Shown here one piece after another: positions 44,396 to 52,948 of a stretch of DNA of 64,000 bases. Location of the stretch: assembly GCF_003260275.1 (NCBI RefSeq), contig NZ_QJHB01000008.1, positions 1-64,000 on the forward strand, written 5' to 3'. Numbering within the stretch: position 1 is the stretch's first letter; every line of letters starts with the position of its first letter. The DNA comes from Homoserinimonas sp. OAct 916. Lineage in GTDB: Bacteria; Actinomycetota; Actinomycetes; Actinomycetales; Microbacteriaceae. The translations under genes were made by a program, and so were the position numbers. The notes under the pieces were generated by a model that saw only the letters and a list, made by a program, of their open reading frames with translations, searched no databases and was not told where the DNA came from.

Positions 44396-45361
44396 TCACG
44401 AATTGGTCTCCTGTCTCATGAATCGCCTCAGGAAGAGAGCGAACACCGAGACGATTCCCGCGGCGATCAATCCGATCGCGATGGCGCCGAAGATCGGCGC
44501 CCACGGTTTGCCGGGATCCCCTCCCGCCGCACCGGCGAACTCAATCACTGTTCGGCCGATTCCGCCCTTGAGGCCGATAGAGACCTCGGCAACGATGGTG
44601 CCGATCACTGCGTTCGCCGCCGCCAACTTCAGGGCGGGGATCAGGTACGGGATGCTCGCCGGGATGCGCAACCGAATCAGCGTCTTCCACCAGCCCACCC
44701 CGTAGGAACGGAAGAGTTCGACGTGGGCCGTCTCGGGTGAATTGAGCCCCTGCAGTGCCCCGATCGACACGGGGAAGAAGGCGAGATAACTCGCGATCAG
44801 CGCCACCGACATCCAGTTCTCCCAGACGAAGGAACCGAACTCGATCTGGGAGCCCCACCGTCTCACCAGCGGGGCGATCGCGATCAGCGGCACTGTCTGA
44901 CTGAGGATGACCCAGGGCAGGACGGCCGATTGTGCCGTGCGGAATCGTTGCATCAGCACGGCCAGCAGGAAGCCGACCGAGACACCGATGATCCATCCGA
45001 CGGCCGCGACGTACAGGGAGAATGCGCTGGCGTCGACCACCGCCTCCCACATCATCTTCGAGTTGGCGGCCCCGGTGAGGGGCTGGAACAGGCGCTCGAA
45101 CATGGTCCACACGTGCGGCATCGACATGTCGTTCGTGCGGGGAAGAATAATGGTCGTGCCGATTGCCCAACCCTTTTCCGGGCCGAGGAACTTGTACAGC
45201 TCCCAGAACACCGCGATGCCCACGACCCCGAGTGCCCCCAGGATCACGCGGCGCAGGTTGCCGGTGCCGCCCGAGGACGGTCGCGCGCGGCTCGCCGTGG
45301 TCGGATCATCCCCCGGCAAGACGGCCATCAACTGGGTGGTCGGCGTCTGTCCCTGCGTCAT
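44396..45361 (-). CDS. ABC transporter permease (second subunit)
   Basis: 321 residues, a cytoplasmic N-terminus of about 35 residues, then six or so membrane helices. The EAA region lies around ELFRSYGVGWWKTLIRLRI. The start overlaps the LLM oxidoreductase stop (ATGA). Two different permeases in one importer are common in pyrimidine/hydantoin-linked systems of this family. Confidence 0.88.
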   Translation of the reverse strand: MTQGQTPTTQLMAVLPGDDPTTASRARPSSGGTGNLRRVILGALGVVGIAVFWELYKFLGPEKGWAIGTTIILPRTNDMSMPHVWTMFERLFQPLTGAANSKMMWEAVVDASAFSLYVAAVGWIIGVSVGFLLAVLMQRFRTAQSAVLPWVILSQTVPLIAIAPLVRRWGSQIEFGSFVWENWMSVALIASYLAFFPVSIGALQGLNSPETAHVELFRSYGVGWWKTLIRLRIPASIPYLIPALKLAAANAVIGTIVAEVSIGLKGGIGRTVIEFAGAAGGDPGKPWAPIFGAIAIGLIAAGIVSVFALFLRRFMRQETNS

Positions 45362-46374
45362 GCTCGCGCCACGATGTGTTCGCGGAGTGCCGGAATAACC
45401 GTCTCGCCGTAGACGCGCAGGGTCTCTTCCTTGTTGTCGTGCTGCAGGTAGCCGGCAAACTGGTCCACGCCGAGCGCCTTCAGCGCCTGGAGCTTCTCGA
45501 TGTGCTCCTCAGCGGTGCCCAGCACGCAGAACCGGTCGACGATCTCGTCGGGCACGAAGTCGGCGTGGGTGTTCCCGGCGAGGCCGTGCTCGTTGTAGTC
45601 GTAGCCCTCACGTGCCTTGATGTAATCGGTCAGCGCGGCCGGTACCGACGAGTCGGCGCCGTACTTGGTGACGATGTCGGCAACGTGGTTTCCGACCATT
45701 CCCCCGAACCAGCGGGACTGGTTACGCATGTGCACGATGTCGTCGCCGACATACATCGGCGCCGCGACGCAGAACTTGATCGACATGGGGTCGCGGCCGG
45801 CGTTGTCGGCGGCGGTGCGCACCGCACCGATCATCCACTCCGCGATGTCAAGGTCGGCCAGCTGCAGGATGAACCCGTCACCGACTTCCCCCGTCAGCTT
45901 CAAAGCCAGAGGGCCGTACGCCGCGACCCAGATGTCCAACTCCGAGCCACGGCTCCACGGGAATTGAAGCGTGGTGCCGTTGTACTCGACCGACCGCGAG
46001 TTGGCCAGTTCTCGGATCACGTGGATCGACTCACGCAACGTCTTCAGCGTTGTGGGTGTGCCGTTGGAGACTCGGACCGCCGAGTCACCGCGGCCGATGC
46101 CGCAGATAGTGCGGTTGCCGTACATCTCGTTCAGGGTGGCGTACGTGGATGCCGTCACGGTCCAGTCCCGGGTCGCCGGGTTGGTGACCATGGGGCCGAC
46201 CTTGATGCGGTGCGTCTCAGCCAGGATCTGGCTGTAGATGACGTACGGCTCCTGCCACAGCACGTGCGAGTCGAACGTCCACGCGTAGTCGAACCCGTGC
46301 TGCTCCGCCAGTTTGGCCAGCGCAACGGTGCGCGAGGCGGGTGGGTTCGTTTGCAGTACGGCGCCGAATTCCAT
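45358..46374 (-). CDS. LLM oxidoreductase of pyrimidine cluster, putatively F420- or FMN-dependent
   Basis: 338 residues from the ATG at 46374 (MEFGAVLQTNPPASRTV), with AGGA seven bases upstream. A luciferase-like/Mer-like barrel: FDYAWTFDSHVLWQEPYV, IKVGPMVTNPATRDWTVTAS, GRGDSAVR. From memory it fits the CPS_4043 family (TIGR03842), relatives of methylene-tetrahydromethanopterin reductase found with hydantoinase-type genes. Its position between dihydropyrimidinase and the importer, and the absence of any PreA/PreT or DPD gene, suggest that it reduces uracil/thymine to the dihydro form using F420H2. Alternatives: an oxidative RutA-like role, or a different cyclic amide. Confidence 0.82.
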   Translation of the reverse strand: MEFGAVLQTNPPASRTVALAKLAEQHGFDYAWTFDSHVLWQEPYVIYSQILAETHRIKVGPMVTNPATRDWTVTASTYATLNEMYGNRTICGIGRGDSAVRVSNGTPTTLKTLRESIHVIRELANSRSVEYNGTTLQFPWSRGSELDIWVAAYGPLALKLTGEVGDGFILQLADLDIAEWMIGAVRTAADNAGRDPMSIKFCVAAPMYVGDDIVHMRNQSRWFGGMVGNHVADIVTKYGADSSVPAALTDYIKAREGYDYNEHGLAGNTHADFVPDEIVDRFCVLGTAEEHIEKLQALKALGVDQFAGYLQHDNKEETLRVYGETVIPALREHIVARA

Positions 46375-46444
46375 TGATATGTCCTGTGACTTTCTTGTGG
46401 GTTGAACTGTCTGCAGGTGCACACGCCCCTGCAATGGTGGGTTG

Positions 46445-46475
46445 GGGAGCACCCGCCCGTGATGCGGGCGCTCCC
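46445..46475 (-). terminator. Intercistronic stem-loop after dihydropyrimidinase gene
   Basis: A 12-bp inverted repeat with one mismatch (GGGAGCACCCGC / GCGGGCGCTCCC), 7-base loop, beginning about 8 bp past the dihydropyrimidinase stop. No T-tract. Confidence 0.7.
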
Positions 46476-46482
46476 GAGGGTT

Positions 46483-47898
46483 CTAGATCAGGTACTGGCT
46501 GAGTCCGCGCTTGATGAACTCGCCGTCCCCCTTGCTGCCGTGGTACTGGTTGTCGTCGATGATGACCCGGCCGCGGGAGAGCACCGTGTCGACGTGGCCG
46601 TCGATCTCGAATCCCTCCCAGGCCGAGTAGTCCATGTTCATGTGATGCGTGTCCACGCTGATCGAGGTGTGGCCGTTCGGGTCGTAGATCACCACGTCGG
46701 CGTCGGCACCCGGCTGGATGACGCCCTTCTTCCCGTACATGCCGAACATGCGAGCCGGGGTCGTGGAGCACACCTCGACCCATCGTGAGAGGCTGATCTG
46801 GCCGTCGACGACACCCTGATAGAGCAGGTCCATCCGGTGCTCCACCGAGCCGATGCCGTTCGGGATCTTGGAGAAGTCTCCGATCCCCAGCTCTTTCTGG
46901 CCCTTCATGCAGAACGGGCAGTGGTCAGTGGAGACCATCTGCAGGTCGTTGGTGCGCAGGCTCTGCCACATGTGGTCCTGGTGGCCCTCGGCACGGGCAC
47001 GCAGCGGCGTGGAGCAGACCCACTTGGCGCCTTCGAAGCCGGGGGCGCCGAGCTGTTCCTCGAGGGAGAGGTACAGGTACTGCGGACAGGTCTCCCCGAA
47101 GACGTTCTTGCCGCGATCGCGGGCAGCCGCGATATGTTCGACCGCCTGCTTCGCCGATACGTGCACGATGTACAGGGGGGCGCCGGTCAGATCGGCCAGC
47201 ATGATGGCGCGGTGCGTCGCCTCGGCTTCTGCCTGCCACGGGCGTGTGATCCCGTGGAAGTAGGGCGCCGTGTCGCCGCGGGCGATCGACTGCTGCACCA
47301 GCAGGTCGATGACGCTGCCGTTCTCGGCGTGCATCATCATCATGCTGCCGTTCTCCGCCGACCGCTGCATCGCCTTCACGATCTGGCCGTCATCCGAGAG
47401 GAACACGCCCTTGTACGCCATGAAGAGTTTGAAGCTGGAGACACCCTCGCGCACCAATTCGTCCATGGCCGTCAGCGAGGAATCCTGCACGTCACTGAGG
47501 ATCTGGTGGAACCCGTAGTCGATCGCACAGTTTCCGGCGGCCTTCTCATGCCATTTCGCGTACTGGTCGAGCACGTTTTCGCCGGCATACTGCACGACGA
47601 AGTCGACGATGCTGGTGGTGCCACCCCACGCGGCCGCCCGGGTTCCGGTTTCGAAGGTGTCGGAGGCCTGCGTGCCCCCGAACGGCATCTCCATGTGCGT
47701 GTGCGCATCGATGCCGCCCGGGATCACGTATTTGCCGTGGGCGTCGATCACCCTGTCGACGTTCTGTTCGAGGTTGAAGCCAAGAAGATGTGACCCCGGG
47801 GCGGTCACCGCGACGATTGTCTCCCCGTCGATCAACACATCCGCGGCGGCCACTCCGGTCGCGTTGACCACAGTTCCGTTCTTGATCAAAGTCTTCAT
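46483..47898 (-). CDS. hydA: Dihydropyrimidinase (D-hydantoinase family)
   Basis: 471 residues. The metal site begins GGIDAHTHMEMPFGGT (His66, His68). The carboxylated lysine is expected at Lys163 in KLFMAYKGVF, with MMMHAENGS and the C-terminal RMFGMYGKKG also matching. It hydrolyses 5,6-dihydrouracil or dihydrothymine (or hydantoins) to N-carbamoyl-beta-amino acids. Length and motifs are standard for the family. It is flanked by the amidohydrolase and LLM genes on the same strand. Confidence 0.94.
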   Translation of the reverse strand: MKTLIKNGTVVNATGVAAADVLIDGETIVAVTAPGSHLLGFNLEQNVDRVIDAHGKYVIPGGIDAHTHMEMPFGGTQASDTFETGTRAAAWGGTTSIVDFVVQYAGENVLDQYAKWHEKAAGNCAIDYGFHQILSDVQDSSLTAMDELVREGVSSFKLFMAYKGVFLSDDGQIVKAMQRSAENGSMMMMHAENGSVIDLLVQQSIARGDTAPYFHGITRPWQAEAEATHRAIMLADLTGAPLYIVHVSAKQAVEHIAAARDRGKNVFGETCPQYLYLSLEEQLGAPGFEGAKWVCSTPLRARAEGHQDHMWQSLRTNDLQMVSTDHCPFCMKGQKELGIGDFSKIPNGIGSVEHRMDLLYQGVVDGQISLSRWVEVCSTTPARMFGMYGKKGVIQPGADADVVIYDPNGHTSISVDTHHMNMDYSAWEGFEIDGHVDTVLSRGRVIIDDNQYHGSKGDGEFIKRGLSQYLI

Positions 47899-47954
47899 TG
47901 GCTTCTCCTCGTCATCGTTGGCGAATCTTCTGCGGTGCTTGGGTCAGCTGCGGG

Positions 47955-48797
47955 TTACGGTGCGACCAGTGTGTCGTAGGCGTCCGGGCGACGGTCGCGG
48001 TAGAACTGCCAGTCGTTGCGCACCTGCCGGAGCACGTCCATGTCGAGGTCGCGGATGATGATCTCGTCCTCACCCTGGCTGCCCTGCTCGCCGACGAAGT
48101 TACCACGCGGGTCTGCGAAGTACGAACTGCCGTAGAAGGTGATGGACTCGCCGTCACGCTCTTCCGTGCCCACCCGATTGTTTGCACCGACGAAGTACTG
48201 GTTGGCGGCGGCGGCGGCGGGCTGCTCGAGCTCCCACAGGCGGTTGGAGAGTCCGGGCTTGGTGGCGGAGGGGTTGAACACGATCTGCGCACCGGCCAGG
48301 CCGAGCGCACGCCAGCCTTCCGGGAAGTGACGGTCGTAGCAGATGTAGAGGCCGACCTTGCCGACGGCGGTGTCGAACACGGGCCAGTCGGCGTTGCCGG
48401 GGCGGAAGTAGAACTTCTCCCAGAAGTTGGGCAGGTTCGGGATGTGGTGCTTGCGGTACTTGCCGAGATAGCTGCCGTCGGCGTCGATCACGGCGGCCGT
48501 GTTGTAGAGCACGCCGGGCTGCTCCTCCTCGTAGACCGGAAGCACGATCACGATGTTGTTTTCCTTGGCGAGGGCCTGAAAGCGCTCGGTCATCGGGCCA
48601 GGCACCGATTCGGCGTAGTCGTAGAACTCCGGGTCCTGCGTGATTCCGATGTAGGGGCTGTAGAAGAGCTCCTGGAAGCAGATGATCTGCGCGCCATCCG
48701 CGGCAGCTTTGCGAACAAAGTCCTCGTGTTTGACGATCATCGACTCTTTGTCGCCGGTCCATTTTGCCTGGGTGAGCGCCGCTCTGACTACAGTCAT
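47955..48797 (-). CDS. Nitrilase-superfamily N-carbamoyl-beta-alanine amidohydrolase
   Basis: 280 residues from the ATG at 48797 with GGAG upstream. The nitrilase triad is visible: Glu43 (IICFQELFYSPY), Lys116 (GKYRKHHIP) and Cys153 (YICYDRHFPEG). The protein most resembles beta-ureidopropionase/N-carbamoylputrescine amidase. Next to dihydropyrimidinase it should cleave N-carbamoyl-beta-alanine to beta-alanine, CO2 and ammonia. It is the first gene of the operon, divergent from the MocR regulator. Confidence 0.9.
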   Translation of the reverse strand: MTVVRAALTQAKWTGDKESMIVKHEDFVRKAAADGAQIICFQELFYSPYIGITQDPEFYDYAESVPGPMTERFQALAKENNIVIVLPVYEEEQPGVLYNTAAVIDADGSYLGKYRKHHIPNLPNFWEKFYFRPGNADWPVFDTAVGKVGLYICYDRHFPEGWRALGLAGAQIVFNPSATKPGLSNRLWELEQPAAAAANQYFVGANNRVGTEERDGESITFYGSSYFADPRGNFVGEQGSQGEDEIIIRDLDMDVLRQVRNDWQFYRDRRPDAYDTLVAP

Positions 48798-48895
48798 GGT
48801 GATATCTCCAATGCGTTGCGGAGTCTGCACCACACGGTGGTTGAACCGGGCAAGGTGTAACAGACTCCAATGTCCTTATTGTTATTATGCCGTGT

Positions 48896-48907
48896 AAACA
48901 TTTGTTT
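48896..48907. promoter_or_regulatory. Inverted repeat AAACA-TT-TGTTT in the divergent promoter region
   Basis: A 5-bp inverted repeat in AT-rich DNA (48880-48910) that contrasts with the surrounding high GC. It probably marks the core promoter or an operator half between the amidohydrolase and MocR genes. Confidence 0.4.
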
Positions 48908-48932
48908 TTCTCGCATCACCGCACAATTCTGA

Positions 48933-48946
48933 TTTCAATGTTGAAA
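48933..48946. promoter_or_regulatory. Palindrome TTTCAA-TG-TTGAAA, candidate MocR operator
   Basis: A perfect 6-bp inverted repeat with a 2-base centre, 27 bp upstream of the regulator start and 136 bp upstream of the amidohydrolase start. Position and symmetry suit a GntR/MocR binding site, though MocR sites are often direct repeats. Confidence 0.5.
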
Positions 48947-48972
48947 CTCACTCATAGATTGTCGAGGCCGGC

Positions 48973-50319
48973 GTGGACCACATCCACAGAGTCGTGGAGG
49001 AAAACACTCCCCGCGGTATCGCCACCGCGATTTCCCGGCTGATCACTGACGGAACGCTCGCCGCCGGGTCACGCCTGCCCACGGTGCGTGAGCTGGCCCA
49101 ACAACTGGGGGTGAGCCCAGCGACCGTGAGCCACGCGTGGCAAGCGCTTTCGGGAGTCGGCCTGATCGAATCCCGCGGTCGCAACGGGTCGTTTGTGCGA
49201 TCCGTCTCCGTCGACTGGCTGCCACCACGGTTTCGGGAAATGGTCGGCTACAACGACGATTCCCTCATCGACCTCTCCAGGGGCAATCCCGATCCGCTGC
49301 TTCTACCCGAGCTGGGCCCTGCGCTGTCACGCGTCTCCCAGCACCTTCCGGTGATGAGCTACCAGGAGGTTCCGGTCATCGCCGAGTTGGAACTCCTGCT
49401 GAAGAGCAGTTGGCCATACCCGGTGGAGGCCATGACGATCGTCAACGGAGCCTTGGACGCCCTCAGTCGAAGCCTGGACCAGATCGTGCGCTACGGCGAC
49501 CGGGTTGTGGTGGAGAACCCCGGGTTTCCGCCGTTGTTCGACCTGCTCGACCAGCTTGGTGCGGTCAGGGTAGCAGCCGATGTCGACGAATTCGGCATGG
49601 TCCCGGCCTCGTTGCGCACCGCGTTGGATCAGTCACCGGCGGCGGTGGTGTTGCAAACCCGCGCCCACAACCCGACCGGGGCCTCGATGACAGCCGAGCG
49701 CGCCCGCGAGCTTGCCGATGTACTCCGCGCTCACCGCTGTGGCCAGGCGTCGCTCGTCATCGAGGACGACCACTCCGGCGAGATCTCGGTCTCGGCCGAT
49801 GTCAGCCTGGGCACGTGGCTGCCCGACCGCGTGCTACACATCCGGAGCTTCTCGAAGTCGCACGGGCCCGACCTGCGCATCGCGGCACTCGGCGGGCCGT
49901 CGTATCTGATCGACAAGATCGTCGCCCGTCGCATCCTCGGCCCCGGTTGGACGAGTCGAATGCTGCAGACCCTGCTCTATGACCTGCTCACCCACTCCCG
50001 GTCGATGAGCCAGGTCGGCGAGGCCAGACACATCTACTTCGCTCGCCAGAAGGCCCTGAGCGAGGCCCTCGCGGCACGAGGCTTTCCCACCAAGCAGGGC
50101 GACGGAGTCAACCTCTGGCTGCGGGTGGCGAGCGTCGACCAGGCAATGGTCACACTGTCAGCCGCGCGTATCAGAGTGGCCTCGGGCACGCCATTCCTGG
50201 CGACGGACCCCGCCGCGACCGCCGCCGACGAACAGTACATCCGCGTCACCGCCGGCATGCTTCGGGAGGGCTTCGACGATGTCGCCGCCTCCCTGGTGCA
50301 GGCCGGCCTGCGCCTCTGA
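48973..50319 (+). CDS. MocR-type regulator (GntR wHTH + aminotransferase fold)
   Basis: 448 residues from a GTG at 48973. The N-terminal winged helix spans about 1-75 (LPTVRELAQQLGVSPATVSH is the recognition helix region). A fold-type I aminotransferase-like effector domain follows, with the PLP lysine at Lys295 in RSFSKSHGPD. The Asn in QTRAHNPTG and Asp in VIEDDHSG are PLP-contacting. MocR proteins sense PLP plus an amino compound. Divergent placement makes it the probable regulator of the pyrimidine operon, perhaps sensing beta-alanine. Confidence 0.9.
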   Translation: MDHIHRVVEENTPRGIATAISRLITDGTLAAGSRLPTVRELAQQLGVSPATVSHAWQALSGVGLIESRGRNGSFVRSVSVDWLPPRFREMVGYNDDSLIDLSRGNPDPLLLPELGPALSRVSQHLPVMSYQEVPVIAELELLLKSSWPYPVEAMTIVNGALDALSRSLDQIVRYGDRVVVENPGFPPLFDLLDQLGAVRVAADVDEFGMVPASLRTALDQSPAAVVLQTRAHNPTGASMTAERARELADVLRAHRCGQASLVIEDDHSGEISVSADVSLGTWLPDRVLHIRSFSKSHGPDLRIAALGGPSYLIDKIVARRILGPGWTSRMLQTLLYDLLTHSRSMSQVGEARHIYFARQKALSEALAARGFPTKQGDGVNLWLRVASVDQAMVTLSAARIRVASGTPFLATDPAATAADEQYIRVTAGMLREGFDDVAASLVQAGLRL

Positions 50320-50320
50320 C

Positions 50321-50403
50321 GGCGCGAGCCCTCGACTGGTTTTCGCCAGGATGCTCTTCCCGGACGGGTGGATTCACGACGTCAGAAAGAGCATCGTCGC
50401 GCC
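50321..50403. terminator. Nested inverted repeats between convergent genes
   Basis: Outer arms GGCGCGA (50321-50327) / TCGCGCC (50397-50403) and inner arms GATGCTCTT (50350-50358) / AAGAGCATC (50387-50395) lie between the MocR and cofE stop codons. Probable bidirectional terminator. Confidence 0.6.
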
Positions 50404-50405
50404 CC

Positions 50406-51185
50406 TCATCTGATTGGCGAGGAGTGCGCAGCAGCACGGCCCGCGGCAAATCCGGCCGCGTAGGCCTCATCGCTTCCGAGGTGGAACATGTCGTCCTCGG
50501 CGGACCGCACGATCGACCGCGCCCCCGGTTCGGAAAGGTCGCGCACCAGTCGGCCCAGGCCGCGCACGACCGCGACCGGTAGGTTGGCCGCCTTCATCTT
50601 GACCAGGTCGCCGGCGGCCGCGATCTCGTCGCCAACGGCCGGAATGGTCGCCTCCAGGGTACGCCCCTCACTGTCGACGGTGCCGCGCAGGTCATCGAGC
50701 ACCCGCACACCGGCGGCTCCGATCGCCACATCGGTCTGTCCTTTGCGCCACGGCCTGCCCAGGGTGTCGGAGATGACTACCCCAAGCGTCAGCCCGGTCG
50801 CCTCACGAAGTCCCAGACAGAGACTTCGGGCAGAGGCATCCGGGTCGATCGGGAGCAGCAACACGGTGCCTTCGGGTGTGTTGCTCGAGTCGACCCCGGC
50901 GGCCGCGAGTACGAGCCCGTTTCGGTTCTCCACGATTCGGGTGACCCCGTGCGCGTGCTCGCGCCGGGCCACCAGGCGCACCGTTTCGGCAGTGATCGCG
51001 TCTTCACGGTCGGCGGCACCGATCTGCCGCCCTTCGGCTTTGGAAACGATCTTGCTGGTCACGACGAGGATGTCCCCCTGCATCAGAAGCCCATCGGCGG
51101 CAGTGTGGATGACCTGCACGAGGTCGTCACCGGCACGGATCTCTCCGATTCCCGGCAGCGCGAAGACGCGGATCTCGTTCGTCAT
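50406..51185 (-). CDS. cofE: Coenzyme F420-0:L-glutamate ligase
   Basis: 259 residues from the ATG at 51185, overlapping the upstream LLM stop (ATGA). CofE features: [52 protein letters not shown] and [18 protein letters not shown]. It adds gamma-linked glutamates to F420-0 in the last steps of F420 synthesis. It is a free-standing ligase; mycobacterial FbiB is fused to a nitroreductase-like domain that is absent here. Confidence 0.92.
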   Translation of the reverse strand: MTNEIRVFALPGIGEIRAGDDLVQVIHTAADGLLMQGDILVVTSKIVSKAEGRQIGAADREDAITAETVRLVARREHAHGVTRIVENRNGLVLAAAGVDSSNTPEGTVLLLPIDPDASARSLCLGLREATGLTLGVVISDTLGRPWRKGQTDVAIGAAGVRVLDDLRGTVDSEGRTLEATIPAVGDEIAAAGDLVKMKAANLPVAVVRGLGRLVRDLSEPGARSIVRSAEDDMFHLGSDEAYAAGFAAGRAAAHSSPIR

Positions 51186-52186
51186 CGTTTCAGTTTCGGC
51201 AGGACGTCGCGGCCGAAGACCTCGATCCACTCACGCTGGTTGCGGCCGACGTTGTGCAGGTAGATGCGATCAAACCCAAGGTCGACGTACCGCTGGATGT
51301 TCGCGCGGTGCACGTCGGGGTCGGTGTCGATCACCAGTTGGCCCGTGAAGTCTTCGGGGCGCACCATCTTCGCCATCTGCTCGAACTCGAACGGGGAGCG
51401 GATGTCGCCACGCGGAAACCGCATTGCTCCGTTCGGCCACAGCCTGAGCGCATTGTCGAGGGCTTCTGAGTCGGTTGCCGCCCAGCTCAGGTGCAGGCGC
51501 AAAACCTTCTTCATCGTCTGCGGATCGCGACCGGCTTCGCGCGCCCCGGCGTCGAACCGGTTGAACAGGCCCGCTATCTTCTCCAGCGGCGCGCCGATGG
51601 TGATCAGCCCGTCAGTGATTCGCCCGGCCCGCCGGGCGGTCACCGGACCGGCCGTCGCGACCAGGATCTCCGGAGCCGAATCGGGCATGGTCCACAGCCG
51701 GGTCGACGCGAGCTTGAAATGGGTGCCGGAATGCTTGACCGACCGGTGCGCGAGGGAGGCCGTGAACAGTTTGTTGATGACGTCGATCGCCTCGAACATG
51801 CGGTTGATCCGCTCCGGGGCTTCCGGCCAGTACTCAGCCGTGAACGACTCGTTCAAGGCCTCGCCACTGCCCACTCCCAACCAGTGCCGACCGGGGTACA
51901 GGGCGGCGAGCGTCGCCGAGGCCTGTGCCACCACCGCCGGATGCTGCCGGAACGACGGGCACGTGACGCCGGGGCCGAGGTCGCCCGACGTGCGCTCCCC
52001 CAGTGCGCCGAGAACGCTCCAGACGTGGGCGGATTGACCTTGGGCGGGCACCCACGGTTGAAAGTGGTCGGCCGCCATCACCCCGGAGAAACCGTGCTGT
52101 TCGGCGTAGGCCGATAGCGCGACCGCCTCTGCTGGGGCGAACTGCTCCAGCATGGCCGCGTAGCCGATCTGCAACGGGGCGCTCAC
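51182..52186 (-). CDS. F420-dependent LLM oxidoreductase, glucose-6-phosphate dehydrogenase (FGD)-like
   Basis: 334 residues. LLM barrel with [30 protein letters not shown] (the loop of F420-binding FGD-like proteins), [17 protein letters not shown] and [12 protein letters not shown]. This is the pattern of the F420 G6PDH-related family (TIGR03557, from memory). FGD oxidises glucose-6-phosphate to make F420H2; related family members use other substrates, so the assignment is to the family only. It is translationally coupled to cofE. Confidence 0.85.
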   Translation of the reverse strand: MSAPLQIGYAAMLEQFAPAEAVALSAYAEQHGFSGVMAADHFQPWVPAQGQSAHVWSVLGALGERTSGDLGPGVTCPSFRQHPAVVAQASATLAALYPGRHWLGVGSGEALNESFTAEYWPEAPERINRMFEAIDVINKLFTASLAHRSVKHSGTHFKLASTRLWTMPDSAPEILVATAGPVTARRAGRITDGLITIGAPLEKIAGLFNRFDAGAREAGRDPQTMKKVLRLHLSWAATDSEALDNALRLWPNGAMRFPRGDIRSPFEFEQMAKMVRPEDFTGQLVIDTDPDVHRANIQRYVDLGFDRIYLHNVGRNQREWIEVFGRDVLPKLKR

Positions 52187-52228
52187 AGTGCCTGCCCTCG
52201 TGTCACCGCACAGGGCACGGGACAGGGC

Positions 52229-52720
52229 TCAGTCAGTTGACTCACCCTGCAGGAACTCAGCAACGACGCTCGGAACATACGGCGCCACGTCTCCGCCCAG
52301 GGCGGCGACCTGGCGCACCAGCGAACTGGAGACGTGCGCGTGGCCGGGGTCAGGCAGCATGAAGATGGTCTCGACCTGGGCGAGGTTGCGGTTCACGATC
52401 GCCATCGGGGTCTCGTAGGCCACGTCGATCTGCGACCGAATGCCCTTCACCAGCACGGTTGCCCCGACATCGGTGCAGTAGTCGACCAGGAGCCCCACGT
52501 TCCACGACGCGACCTGGATGCTTCCGGACATGCCGGAATCGGTGATCGCCCGCTCCAACAGCGATACTCGTTCGCTGATCGGCAGCAGCGCGTGTTTGTC
52601 GGGATTGTGCACGACCAGGACATGGATCTCGTCGAACAGGCCGGCGGCCCGTTCGATGACATCCAGGTGCCCCAGCGTGACGGGGTCGAACGAACCAGGG
52701 ACAACGGCGATCCTGTGCAT
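52229..52720 (-). CDS. coaD: Phosphopantetheine adenylyltransferase
   Basis: 163 residues from the ATG at 52720 ([22 protein letters not shown]), which carries the nucleotidyl-transfer HxGH-like TLGH motif. [15 protein letters not shown] near the C-terminus is also conserved. It catalyses the fourth step of CoA synthesis. It resumes the conserved backbone after the accessory cluster. Confidence 0.96.
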   Translation of the reverse strand: MHRIAVVPGSFDPVTLGHLDVIERAAGLFDEIHVLVVHNPDKHALLPISERVSLLERAITDSGMSGSIQVASWNVGLLVDYCTDVGATVLVKGIRSQIDVAYETPMAIVNRNLAQVETIFMLPDPGHAHVSSSLVRQVAALGGDVAPYVPSVVAEFLQGESTD

Positions 52721-52948
52721 GACAACTACAGTACCGGTCGCGCAGGTGGGCGTGCGGTGAACCACGCGGGAACACCCAGACGATACTCAGCCTGAGCCCC
52801 GAGGGCTGCACCGCGGGCTTTAAGAATACTCACAGCGGCGTCGATAGCCTGACGGAGGCCAGTTTGCCTTCCGCTGGGCTGAGCCGCCCGGCCTGGATGC
52901 GCGAGCATCGCCGAACCCAGTCAACCGAATGAAGTGAGACAGAATCAC

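Noticed and set aside
45358-46374. LLM protein as RutA-type uracil monooxygenase
   Set aside because: The cluster has dihydropyrimidinase and beta-ureidopropionase but no RutB-F genes, so the reductive route fits better; kept as an alternative.
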